Assembly: GCA_030549175.1 (NCBI GenBank)
Contig: JAUKUA010000001.1
Location: 8,370,001 to 8,434,000 of the forward strand
Length of the DNA stretch: 64,000 bases
From: Lasiosphaeris hirsuta
Taxonomy: Eukaryota > Ascomycota > Sordariomycetes > Sordariales > Lasiosphaeriaceae
Reading direction: 5' to 3'
Shown here: in pieces, positions 55,089-64,000 of the stretch
Layout: the number at the start of each line of letters is the position of its first letter
Position numbering within the stretch: position 1 is the stretch's first letter
Made by a program: the position numbers and the translations under genes
Notes under the pieces: model-generated
Databases searched by the model: none
What the model was told of the DNA's origin: nothing
The model's input: the letters and a program-made list of their open reading frames with translations, nothing else

Positions 55089-56761
55089 ATGTCTCTTCCT
55101 TCATACGAAGTTAGGGTAAATTTGGCCCTCAGGGCTATTCAAAACAACCCAAAATTCAGTATTCGAGCTACAGCAACAACATATCAAGTCACGGTAAATA
55201 CTATACGTAACCGACGCGACGGCAAACCTACACGACGTGATACTCCAGCCAATTCGCGTAAGCTTACAGATTTGGAAGAAAAAACGATTGTTCAGTACAT
55301 CATTAAGCTATGTACGCGCACATTTCATCCCCGGCTTTCGTACGTAGAAGATATGGACACTACGCAAACGCCACGCGCCCCCTGTCGGCACACGCTGGGC
55401 TCACAACTTCGTCAAGCGCCAGCCAGAGCTTCGGGCACGTTTTACGCGTAAATACGACTACCAAAGGGCCAAATGCGAAGATCCAAAAGTTATTCGCGAG
55501 TAGTTTGCACTTGTATATAACACGAAGGCCAAGTACGATATCCTTGACGAAGATTCGTACAATTTCGACGAGACCGGCTTTATGATAGGCATCATCATCC
55601 CCGCTATAGTATTTACTACCTCTGATAGCCGTGGCAGAACTAAGCAGGCCCAGCCTAGTAATCGTAAGTAGGCTACAGTTATCTAAGGAGTAAATACTCT
55701 AGGCTAGACCATCCTACCATTCATCATCTTAGCTGGACAATATCACCTTACCAACTGGTATCAAGAGTATATAACCTTCCGGGCACCTGGCGCATCGTAA
55801 CAACCGATAATGGCTGGACCACCAATGAGAAAGGCAGCATGGATTAGATTCGGCAGTTCGATTTCCACACAGCATCTCGTACGAAAGGTACATACCGACT
55901 GTTGATTCTCGACGGCCACGATAGCCACCACTCCGAAGAATTCAAAACCTATTGCCGGGAGCATAACATCATCACACTCTATATACCTCCGCACTCTTCA
56001 CACCTACTTCAGCCATTAGATGTTGATTGTTTTGGGCCGTTGAAGAAGGCGTACGGTTACCAGATTAAGCAACTGATACGGATGAACATCACACATATCA
56101 ACAAGCTAGAGTTTCTCTGTGGGTTCAAAGAGACGTTTTTTTACTTCGATTACGGAAAGGAACATCCAGGGGGGTTTTGCCAGAGCCGGCCTTGTACCAT
56201 ACGACCCAGAGAGGGTAATATCTAAGCTGGATGTACGTATTCGGACTCCAACACTCCCAGCCTCAAGCCCAACCACTATACTACCTTAGGTCTCTCAAAT
56301 ACCACATAACCCTCGAGAAGCCACCTCACAGTCAACGTTCATCAAAACTCGAATTTCCAACCATCAGGCCAGCTCTCCAACCCCAATTCTCACTGCTATA
56401 GATCGATTGGCTAAAGGTACGATGGCTATAATACACGAAGTAGCTCTTCTACGTACAGAGGTCTCAGCACTACGGAAGGCCAATGAGGACCTTAGTAAGC
56501 GACGGAGAGCCAAAAAAAACACGTGTGCGGCTTAGAGGGTCACTTACTGTGCAAGAGGGACAGGATCTACTAGATCAGAAGGCTGTGGGTGGGCAGTTGG
56601 TCCAGGAAACACGACAAAATGGTAGTGGTACAGGGGGGTCTCGTACGAAGATTCGATGCTGTGGCGTATGCGGCAAGCCTGGCCATAATGCACGTACGTG
56701 TAAGGAGGTTGCAGAATCGTCTGATTCATCTGTTTCCGATTCAGTTATTGTTATTTCCTAG
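55089..56761 (+). pseudogene. Decayed pogo/Fot1-like transposase
   Basis: Starts at ATG 55089 (MSLPSYEVRVNLALRAIQ) with a psq-type helix-turn-helix (SIRATATTYQVTVNTIRNRR). The DDE catalytic parts follow in order: NFDETGF, then LILDGHDSHHSEEF, then LLQPLDVDCFGPLKKAY. Near the end is a CCHC knuckle (CGVCGKPGHNARTC). It is interrupted by a frameshift near 55370, TAG at 55501-55503, TAA at 55684-55686, TAG at 55705-55707, an indel near 55765 and TAG at 55845-55847, plus later shifts. Several stops fall where family members have Trp or Gln, as expected if G-to-A or C-to-T changes created them. Not functional. Confidence 0.88.
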
Positions 56762-56807
56762 TGTTGTGGTTGTGTAATTGAGGGTAGTTGTGGTGAGGTG
56801 GTGGAAA

Positions 56808-56867
56808 GTGTTCAACTCGCTTGTCTGTTCATCTCGCTTGTCTGTTCATCTCGCTTATCACACACGT
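56808..56867 (-). repeat. Right terminal inverted repeat with 17-nt internal duplication
   Basis: Read on the minus strand it begins ACGTGTGTGATAAGCG and contains AGATGAACAGACAAGCG twice before GAGTTGAACAC. Confidence 0.93.
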
Positions 56868-56869
56868 TA

Positions 56870-57448
56870 CAAGTGGCCCACGAAGTCTCAAAAACTTATC
56901 CGAAACCCTACCAAACCTGTCCATTTTGGATACCAGCCTTGTCCCCACGTCCAAGATCTTGGGGCGCAGTGAAAGCCGGAAAAGATGCGCTCTCGGGCTA
57001 TTAGGCGCATTGGGGGCCGAAATGGCGTATCCAGCCCCCGAGTGTTGAGGGTTGGGTTTCAAGAAGCCAGTGTGACACGAAGTCGAAGAGCCAGCAATAA
57101 TGGTAATTCTAACCATAGTGTAGACACTTGTCATCTTCGCGCAGAAAGATGCCGAGATGGGGCTCACAGACTTTCGACCACGACTGGAAGCCGCCGGGTC
57201 CGGCCGAACCCTCGGCCGAGGGTTCTCGCAGCGCTAACTATTACTGGCTTGGACACTTAATTTATACGACACATATATTTAGAGAGCGTCTCCTAATACC
57301 GTAGCAATCCTTCTAGCCCATGCAAAAAAAAAAGGTGGAGTATTTCCTACTAGCCAAATTTAGTCGTTCTAATAACCTGGAACGGTTGCAACATATTTGT
57401 TAGGTGGCTGAAGGTGGTAAAAGCCCAACGCTACTTGCCTTGGGAGTA
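56870..57448. other. Intergenic between transposon and unknown-family gene A
   Basis: AT-rich, no gene. An A run near 57324-57333. The region just right of the element has no second repeat copy that I can see. Confidence 0.5.
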
Positions 57449-58714
57449 TCAATGGTTTGATCCTTGAACATCAATGGTCTGAATCCTGACATAATCCCAG
57501 AGAAGGTTCGTCTCGTCATCGTGCAGCGTAGTAGAGAACTGCTCCCAGAGGGAGCCCTCAAACACGGCCTCGTAAAAGCAGACGCTGAACCGAATATTGA
57601 CGCGAGATTGCCTTTCTCCACCCTTGCCTCGGATGATATCGTAAACGGTGTCCTTTACTTCAAAGGAGAGGAGCCGTATGTCTACAGAGCCATTCAAGAA
57701 ATCTCCATGTCAGCCGGTGACGGAAACCGAAAGACGGATAAAAAAACAATGGAAGGGCAACATACACGAGGTAATACTCCGATTAGACGGTTCGTAAACG
57801 TATTTCTCCATGACAACGTTCTTCATCTGACTCGACTCTCTACTTCCCAGCTGAACAGCCCTGACGATTCCCTGGAAAACCGGCTCGATGGCCTCGACAA
57901 GTTCGCTGTCGACGGTCGTCCAGTTCTGCATCACCTTCTCGGCCAACTGCGCGTGCAAATTACGAGCGTCGCAGTCCAGGTTATACATCATTGTCGTTGG
58001 GATATTCGTCGTGCGTAGCCTGTGTGTCACAGTGGACGTGTTGGGACTCATCAATCCTCATGCGGCCCGTGGGTACACTACGCGGAGCTGATGAACTTAC
58101 CAAGACATCTTGACCATATCCTCACAGGCAATCTCGGCAAACTGCTTGCTCTGGCTTGCCAGCTGGACAGGATCATCGGCGATGCCATACCGACGACCCA
58201 CCTCCTCCCACCACTTTCTAGACGACCAACTCCGAAAGTTCATCATGCTCTTGCGGCTACGCCTCACGGCGTCGGCGTCGGCGCCGGACACGACGCGCGG
58301 GAAGTTGACGTACCAAAGCGACGGACAGTCGCGATGCGCCCCCTGCGCCTTTGTCACAATGACATGAGGCGGCGCGGCCGGGGGCACAGCGGCGCCGGCG
58401 CCGATGATGCAGTAAAACTCGGGCGAGTTGATACCGAGCCGCGCGATCTGGTCCATCGGGATCGGCACACCTCCCGCCCGGAGGGCCTGGACCAGCTCGC
58501 CGATGGAGGGCATGATGGACGGGAGGACCTCGGCTGGGTTTCGTCTGCCGATGACGATTTCCAAGCCGCCCCGGATGACGTCGTCCAGACCGGGGATCCC
58601 GAACATGGAGTTCACAACGGGCCCTCCGTCGTCTTCGATAGGTGGCTCGGTGGCCAGTCGGTCCAGGATGGACGGGGCAGAGGCAAGGGTGCTGGTCGCT
58701 GTAGGCTGCGCCAT
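57449..58714 (-). CDS. Unknown-family protein A (three exons)
   Basis: Exons 58714-58101, 58019-57766 and 57681-57449; introns GTAAGT...ACAG (81 nt) and GTATGT...GTAG (84 nt, CTGAC branch). 366 residues. No signal peptide or membrane helix. The N-terminal half has a Gly/Pro-rich segment and VNSMFGIPGLDDVIRGGLEI; the middle has FRSWSSRKWWEEVGRRYG. The C-terminal third is a helix (ELVEAIEPVFQGIVRAVQLG) followed by alternating strands (EKYVYEPSNRSITSYIRLLS, RVNIRFSVCFYE, FEGSLWEQFSTTL). That order of a helix and then two strand blocks parallels proteins B and C to its right. The family is not recognised and no function is proposed. Confidence 0.75.
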
Positions 58715-59206
58715 GGTCGGGGTCGAGTGGAAGAGAAAACTGACGGGGCAAAATAAGGGCGGGCGGGAGTGGAAGGGGTAATAGGTTGCTGAAAGGATGA
58801 AAACAGCTTAAAATGAGGGAAGAGGGAGGGGGAAAATATGGAGAAGGGGACAGCAGTCACAGAGAAAAGGGGAAAGGAGAAGAAGGGGAGACGTGGTTTA
58901 AATAGAGGGCAACCCAAACCCAATCCCCACCCCACACCACTCTCTCCCTGAGGCTAGCTGAATCTTGTTCAGAGCAGAACAAGTTAGGGAAGTATCAAGA
59001 TTCAGCTGCACTGACCGGTCGTAGGGTGGGAGCAGCCACGACAAGTGGTGACGTATTATCGCAAGCGTGTTGGATGCGGAAATGTCCCTCTCTGTTCTTC
59101 AACTAAGACTAGGTGCTCCTACGATTATATGTATCTCCCTAATTCGCTACCATCATATATCCAGGCTAACAATAGCTACATGTGGGCTCGTAGATGTGTT
59201 GGCTAC
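58715..59206. other. Intergenic between unknown-family genes A and B
   Basis: Promoter of A: a purine-rich (GGGGAAA) stretch near 58820-58900 and a palindromic-looking AGCTGAATCTTG/CAAGATTCAGCT pair near 58958 and 58995. Confidence 0.5.
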
Positions 59207-60244
59207 CTACTTGGCCTCGGCGTCGATGGGAGCTGGGAACTTGATCTTGCCGTACTGCTTGAAGGTCTGGCTGGTGATCTGCTTGAAGATGGCCTCGAGC
59301 TGGGGCTTGGCCGACAGCCACCTGTTGACGTTGAGGTCGATGTCGACGACGACGTATTGCATGTTGAAAGTGCTCTTTTCGTGGTTGGCCTTGTTGGTGG
59401 CCCACTTCCAGCTGCTGGCGTCGACGTGCATGTAGATGATGCGGGTGCGCGGCTGGTAGATCCAGATGGGGTGCTCGGAGTTGCCCGAGATGTTGGTGGC
59501 GACGGTTTGGTGGACACGGATTGTCTGGTCCACCGTGTTCTTGGTCTCCTCGGTGCTGACGCTGACGTCGCCCAGGGACTTGATGAAGTTGGTCAGGATG
59601 CCGTCGAGCTGCTTCTTGGCCACGTCGGTCAGGCTGAAGCCCGAGAAGAGCTCGGCAAGGAAGCCTAGGTGCAGCTCCGTCTTGGACATGTTCCGCTTGA
59701 ACGTGTTCTGCGTGCCGCTGACGAAGCTGAACATGCCGGCCAGGGGCGGGCCCAGCATGACGCTGTAGGCCGAGTCGGCCATGTCGGCGAAAGCCTGGGC
59801 AGCTTCGGCGGGAACAGAAAGGCGGTACTCTTCCGGGTGGCCACGCTTGGCGCGCTTGGCGATGTTGGCCATGGCGATGAACAGGTCCGCAACCGAGGTG
59901 ATGTCCCGCAGGTGTTCAAAGTCCGCGAGCGCCTTGGTCACGTGTGCCTCATCCGATAGAGGGCTGTCGGCGCCCTTCGCAGGCATGATGGCCACGTCCT
60001 GGGGCATGGGCACCCGGTCCTTGCCCGTCTCGGCAGTCGGGCCCCCGGCTGCCGTCGACAACCGATCCCACAGCTCCGCGATGCTGCCCGGACCAGTGCC
60101 ATCCCCCGCAGCCGCCGTGACGGGGCCGTCCGACGCCGCGAGCTCCCGCACCACCGAAGCAGTGAGGAACGGGTCGCTAGCGCGGATCACCAGGTCAGCC
60201 AGGGGCTGGAAGTCGCCAAAGTCTGGAGGGGTAGGGAAGGCCAT
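59207..60244 (-). CDS. Unknown-family protein B
   Basis: Intronless, 345 residues from ATG 60244 (MAFPTPPDFGDFQPLADLV). The frame is open upstream but without good codons. No signal peptide. Helical N-terminal half (residues 100-230), with PAEAAQAFADMADSAYSVML and MSKTELHLGFLAELFSGF, then KKQLDGILTNFIKSLGDV. The C-terminal part is strand-rich: HPIWIYQPRTRIIYMHVD (258-275), SSWKWATNK, STFNMQYVVVDIDLNVNRWL, PQLEAIFKQIT. The pattern T-K/R-x-E-L-H, the PxTRI segment, the W...A..K segment and the EAIFK helix recur in protein C. I recognise no known domain. Confidence 0.82.
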   Translation of the reverse strand: MAFPTPPDFGDFQPLADLVIRASDPFLTASVVRELAASDGPVTAAAGDGTGPGSIAELWDRLSTAAGGPTAETGKDRVPMPQDVAIMPAKGADSPLSDEAHVTKALADFEHLRDITSVADLFIAMANIAKRAKRGHPEEYRLSVPAEAAQAFADMADSAYSVMLGPPLAGMFSFVSGTQNTFKRNMSKTELHLGFLAELFSGFSLTDVAKKQLDGILTNFIKSLGDVSVSTEETKNTVDQTIRVHQTVATNISGNSEHPIWIYQPRTRIIYMHVDASSWKWATNKANHEKSTFNMQYVVVDIDLNVNRWLSAKPQLEAIFKQITSQTFKQYGKIKFPAPIDAEAK

Positions 60245-61506
60245 GATGGGTAGTCGAGGGTGGGCGTGGGTCAGAAATGGAGCTAGGTGGCGATGTTGAG
60301 TAGGTTTGTATGATGGTGGAAGGGAAAGGAAAGGGGTGGCGGGCTGAGGCCATTTAACTCCACACCTCCCGAGCCCACTTTGGTTCAGCTTCGCTGCAAA
60401 TCGTACGTTGCGAGGAAATGAAATGCCAAGTTTGCTAGTGCAAATTTGGCTCGACTTCGCGCGGCTTTGGCTTCCCAGCCAGCATCGTTCCTGCCCCTTC
60501 TCCTGCTTGCCCATCATCTGCCCCTCCGCTTCCCTCGCCGCTCTCCCGTTTCCCCAGCGGACAACGGAAACCCCTCACTTCGCGCCTGCCTCGCTCCCTT
60601 CGGCCGGGTATTGCTTCTGGCCATGGACACTGCAGGTGGCTTGTCGATAGGAAACTTAACGTGAGAGTTCGGGTACTGTCTAATGCCGCAGATGCCTTTG
60701 CCGATATGCAAGCTGCCTTCACCTCGTCGTAGCGCTTGTTGCTTCTTACTCCGGACATGGGTCAACGCGGATCAGTTCCGACATCATGTTGTTACTGAGG
60801 TAGCTGAAGCAATAGCCTTGGAAGAGCGGTAAACACGTCACATAGGACGCGCCCCATCCAGGGTAAGTCTCGACTGGACGACACGTGGAAGTTGGTTGGG
60901 ATTGTTGGAGAGAACCTCGAAGCACGGCTCGCATCTTTGAGGCCCTCGAGGAGCATCATGTAGTTGCCGTCCCGGATTAGGCAAGGTGCAGCAGCTAGAA
61001 ACCAGCTGAGGTTTCTGCAAGCAGGGGCCGACCGGCCCGAGCGGCACAGAGAGGAAATACATGGTTCGCTGCCAGGTGCAGTGACAAGACGCTTGGGGAG
61101 GTCTAGGCTAACGTGGAGGACCTACTCGTCGGGCCCTCGCGGCGTGCTCGTCGGGGCCCTTACCGTGGCGGTTCGTCCCGCGTTGTTGCAGCTGCATGCA
61201 TCTTGCATCTTTCAGAGCATTGGTCCCGGACCCGCTCCCTATCACCTCAGGTCTTGTACATGCTGCACTCCGCGTCGCCGGTGCGGGTGCCGCAGCAGAT
61301 TGCCTGTTTTCACGTCTGAAGATACTACACCTGCGGAAATAAATAAAAAAAGGCACATCGAATTTGGGAGAAAAGAAGACAATTATTTTTTCCGTGCATT
61401 GGCATTCATCCAGCGCACTGCAAGATATTCGAGCAGGATAGGACAGAAGACCGCAAGAGCAAGAGCAAGGTACTATGAACCAAGATAAACATGAATCACT
61501 CCCAAA
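60245..61506. other. 1.26-kb intergenic region between B and C
   Basis: No recognisable coding family. Plus-strand frames near 60408-60650 and 60964-61488 lack support. Confidence 0.5.
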
Positions 61507-62716
61507 TCATGCCTTGACCGCCGGAAAAACAGTGCAAGTATTGCGCCCCAAAGCGTTCAGTCCGTCCATCTCGGCAATGCCGCTCAGCGCCTCGTCATCC
61601 TCCACCAGGTTCTTGAAAATGGCTTCAAACTTTGCCTTACTACCATTGTACAGGGCGTCATTGAGCTCGAGCTCAATGACAGTCGAGTTCAAGGTGAAGT
61701 TAATCTTCTCTTCCCTTTTGGGAGGCTTGGGTTCGGGCTTGGGTTTGGGCTTCCCTCCAAAGTCAAACCAGCCCGACTTTTGTTCTATTTTGGAGCCAGT
61801 CGAGGAGGCAGAATCAGGAGCGCCAGAAGCAGCATCGGCGGTTCCTTCATCAGCACAATGGGATCCTGACTTCTGCAGCGCCGAGGCCCAGTGCTGCGGT
61901 CTGACCGAGAAAATGACGATGCGAGTGCACGGCTTGCGTACGTAGATGCCACCGTTGCCGGTGATGTCGATGCTTTTGACATAATTGACCACCACGGCGT
62001 GCTTCAGATCGGGTAGCGGTCGGCCGTAGGAGGGGGCAGGAACCTTGAAAGGCCTGAGTGCGAGCATAAAACGAGTGAGGACCTCGCCGAGCTCCGCCAT
62101 TTGTGTCTTCCCGACCTGGCCAAGCCCGCCGAAGACGCGGGCGAGGACCATGGCGTGTAGTTCGGCACGGGTAACCTCGAGGTCGAGGCTGACAGCCGAG
62201 CCCCCCTCGGGCTTGCCGTACATGGACATCAGCGGATCCTTGGTAAATGCGTTGATGGTGGCCTCCGCTTTCTCGTTGAAGGCCGCCACGTACTCGGCGG
62301 GATTGCTGAGGCTGAGGTGGTGCGTTGTATTGTCTCCATCTCCCTCGCCGTCGCCGTTCCCGCTGCCCTCACCACTAGTGTGGTCGGGGCCCGACTGAAC
62401 GAGATGCATGCCAGTGAAGATGCGTGCCAGCGCCGACGCACCCAGCAGGGCGGCAAACTTCTTTGTGGTCTCTACGTCTCGCCCAGACGGTTCGAAGCCG
62501 AAGAAGAAGGGTGGCGGAGCGGTCCCTTGCTTGATCAAGTCTGTGGGCTCGGCAATGGCTTCGTGCAAATGCAACTTCAGATCTGACATGGCGTCCGCCT
62601 TTTTGACAGGGCTATCGAACGCGCTGAACTCGTCAGCTCATCTAGTCTGGCTGATAGACGAGGACACGATAGCTCTACTCCACTTACCCAGCAGGAATTT
62701 CAGATGAGGTGCTCAT
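61507..62716 (-). CDS. Unknown-family protein C (two exons), paralogue of B
   Basis: Exons 62716-62688 and 62611-61507; the intron (GTAAGT...GATAG, CTGAC branch, 76 nt) joins MSTSSEIPA to GPVKKADAMSDLKLHLHE, 377 residues. The ATG at 62589 would also give a protein, but the upstream exon fits well. Shared with B: VTRAELHAMVLARVFGGLG, then QMAELGEVLTRFMLAL, then the strand block GGIYVRKPCTRIVIFSVR, HWASALQK, INFTLNSTVIELELN and AKFEAIFKNLVE. Between the strand blocks is a low-complexity insert rich in Ser, Ala and Lys-Pro (KPKPKPEPKPPKREEK). An acidic Gly-rich insert (GEGSGNGDGEGDGDN) lies near residue 90. Function unknown. Confidence 0.8.
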
Positions 62717-64000
62717 GTTGGGCCGGTCGTGTCAGGTCGGCGAGGGCGGAGGCGGTGCGAAGGTGGAATGCCGAGTAGAGCTGCGAGGAAGAGTGCGAGA
62801 CGAAAATGACGAGAAGCAATGGGGAGAAAAGGGCAAACGGGAGGAAGCTCCGGTGCAGGTTGAAGATCCCGCAAACCATGACCCTGCCTGACTCCTAGGA
62901 GGGTGTTCCACGCCTTGACTCCGTTAAGGACGCCGCCCGCCTAGGACGCTCCATCATCACTATCACTATCACTGCCGCTCGAGCTTTAGAGAACCCAATA
63001 TTCCCTCCTGCATCGCAATAATTAGATCCATGCTCTACCCGCGTCGTTTAGTTTAGCGCTTCCGTGGGAAGGAACGGCACCTGGTGCACCGAGTGAGCGG
63101 CCAAGTAACGCCAGTCCGAATACGTTGGGAAGTCCGAAGCTTGCTCGGCGAACGCCACAATGCGCAACGGCTTTGCACCCAATTGGTTTGTCCTCGTAGG
63201 TACCTGGCCTTCAGCACGCTTGCCATCAGCCACCAAGATGGTTGGTTCGATGCATGAACTGATCATGGCCGCCTCCGCCGACAACGCACCTCGAGCCTGC
63301 AGCTAGGTGTAGGAAGTGGAAGTAGTCAATAGGGATCTTCCTTTCCATGTACCCCACGAATGGCGGATTCTGAACGCCGGGGTGGGGGTCCACCTCCGCC
63401 GCCTTGTTTTTTTTTCTCCCAACTCCACTCGGTCCTCACCACTGCCCGGCTATCCGACGACAGGGGATGAGATCATGTCGAGGGCCAGGGCCGGATATGA
63501 GCCCCACCGAATTGCTTCGGCCAGCCCCGCGATCATCGGCTATGCACCTTATCTAACTACCTTCGCAAGAGAGGCCCAGACCACACTCATCATAGCCTAT
63601 CATTACGATTTCTTCGTTTCCAGCTCGCCACTCGCCACTCGCCATGTAGGGATACGTATCCGGGACGAATTTGCTTCTCCGCTGAGAGCTACGCTTGCGA
63701 CGCGTGTCCGAAGGCGTTTCGGTCGAGCGTTGTGGATCTTCTCATGCCACTCATGTTTGACGTCTGCTCTTGGCCTACGAGTCGGATCATCCCAAAGCGG
63801 GGAGGAGGGAAGACGAAATAGGAGCGGCCAATTTCGATGCCCTCTGGAAGCCGGGGCTCTCGAGCCAACGCGAAGCTCGGTCTCCGGCCTTGTTGGGATG
63901 GCGGGACGACGGGCTGGGCAGCGAGACCTAGTGAAGCTCTCTCGCCAAGATGGCGACTGTGGAACAACATCCAGGCTGGGACTGGGGACGGACAAGTTGA
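62717..64000. other. Right-end intergenic region
   Basis: Promoter of C and 1.3 kb without recognisable genes. The minus-strand frame 63603-63995 lacks any motif. A small (CACTAT) repeat near 62957-62972. Confidence 0.5.

Larger units (their letters stand above)
54991..56867 (+). mobile_element. Pogo/Fot1-type DDE transposon, RIP-damaged, TA target duplication
   Basis: Terminal inverted repeats begin ACGTGT (54991) and end ACACGT (56867), directly flanked by TA on both sides (54989-54990 and 56868-56869), the Tc1/mariner/pogo insertion signature. The left repeat (54991-55033) and right repeat (56808-56867, read in reverse) match over about 43 nt. The right one carries an extra 17-nt copy of AGATGAACAGACAAGCG. 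The three substitutions between them are all C/G in the right copy and T/A in the left. Length 1.88 kb, with one decayed transposase inside. Confidence 0.92.

Noticed and set aside
60964..61488. 174-codon frame between B and C
   Set aside because: No similarity to the neighbours; basic and low-complexity, typical of random frames.
59207..62716. Idea that proteins B and C are pore-forming (Cyt-like) toxins
   Set aside because: The strand-rich C-terminus is only superficially similar; I see no diagnostic motif. A structure search would be needed.
63603..63995. 130-codon minus-strand frame at the right edge
   Set aside because: No start context, domain or intron signals; may be chance.

Overview
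This window is chromosomal DNA of a filamentous ascomycete, most likely a Sordariomycete and perhaps close to Chaetomiaceae. The genus is inference. Genes carry short introns (about 41-123 nt, with one of 311 nt) that have CTNAC branch sites. Coding DNA is GC-rich. The protein families are typical moulds: HET domain, fungal NLR, DUF3176, LaeA-like methyltransferase, AA9 LPMO and PTH11-like rhodopsin domain. A pogo/Fot1-like transposon shows stops and terminal-repeat differences of the kind left by repeat-induced point mutation (RIP). There are no bacterial-style operons, CRISPR arrays, rRNA or recognisable tRNA genes.

Left part (1-12.1 kb): a broken PTH11-like membrane protein at the edge; a secreted V8/trypsin-like serine protease; a ZIP zinc transporter; a tubby-like-fold hypothetical protein; an HSP20 chaperone with two good start codons; a small Cys-rich metallothionein-like locus; and a CorA-like membrane protein whose stop codon lies in a 23-bp minisatellite.

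Middle (13-31 kb): a P-loop GTPase with coiled coil and hydrophobic tail; an ACS-type MFS transporter; a decayed hypothetical gene; a divergent pair of an NAD(P)-dependent reductase and an FAD monooxygenase; an F-box-like relic; a HET-domain protein; a five-exon aquaporin with an unusual NPM motif; a GPI-type secreted protein; and a DUF3176 membrane protein.

Right-middle (33-52.5 kb): a RhoGAP-like protein lacking the arginine finger; a membrane ATP-grasp-like protein; an eight-exon LaeA-like methyltransferase; a decayed STAND N-terminal-domain gene beside an intact nine-exon NLR (NB-ARC plus helical repeats); a class-C beta-lactamase-like hydrolase; and an AA9 cellulose monooxygenase.

Right end (55-62.7 kb): the RIP-damaged DDE transposon with TA target-site duplication, then three same-strand genes of unknown function. 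Two of them clearly share a C-terminal domain and the third probably does. This trio is the best candidate here for an undescribed family. Exon structures below were read by eye from splice signals and reading-frame continuity and have no transcript support.
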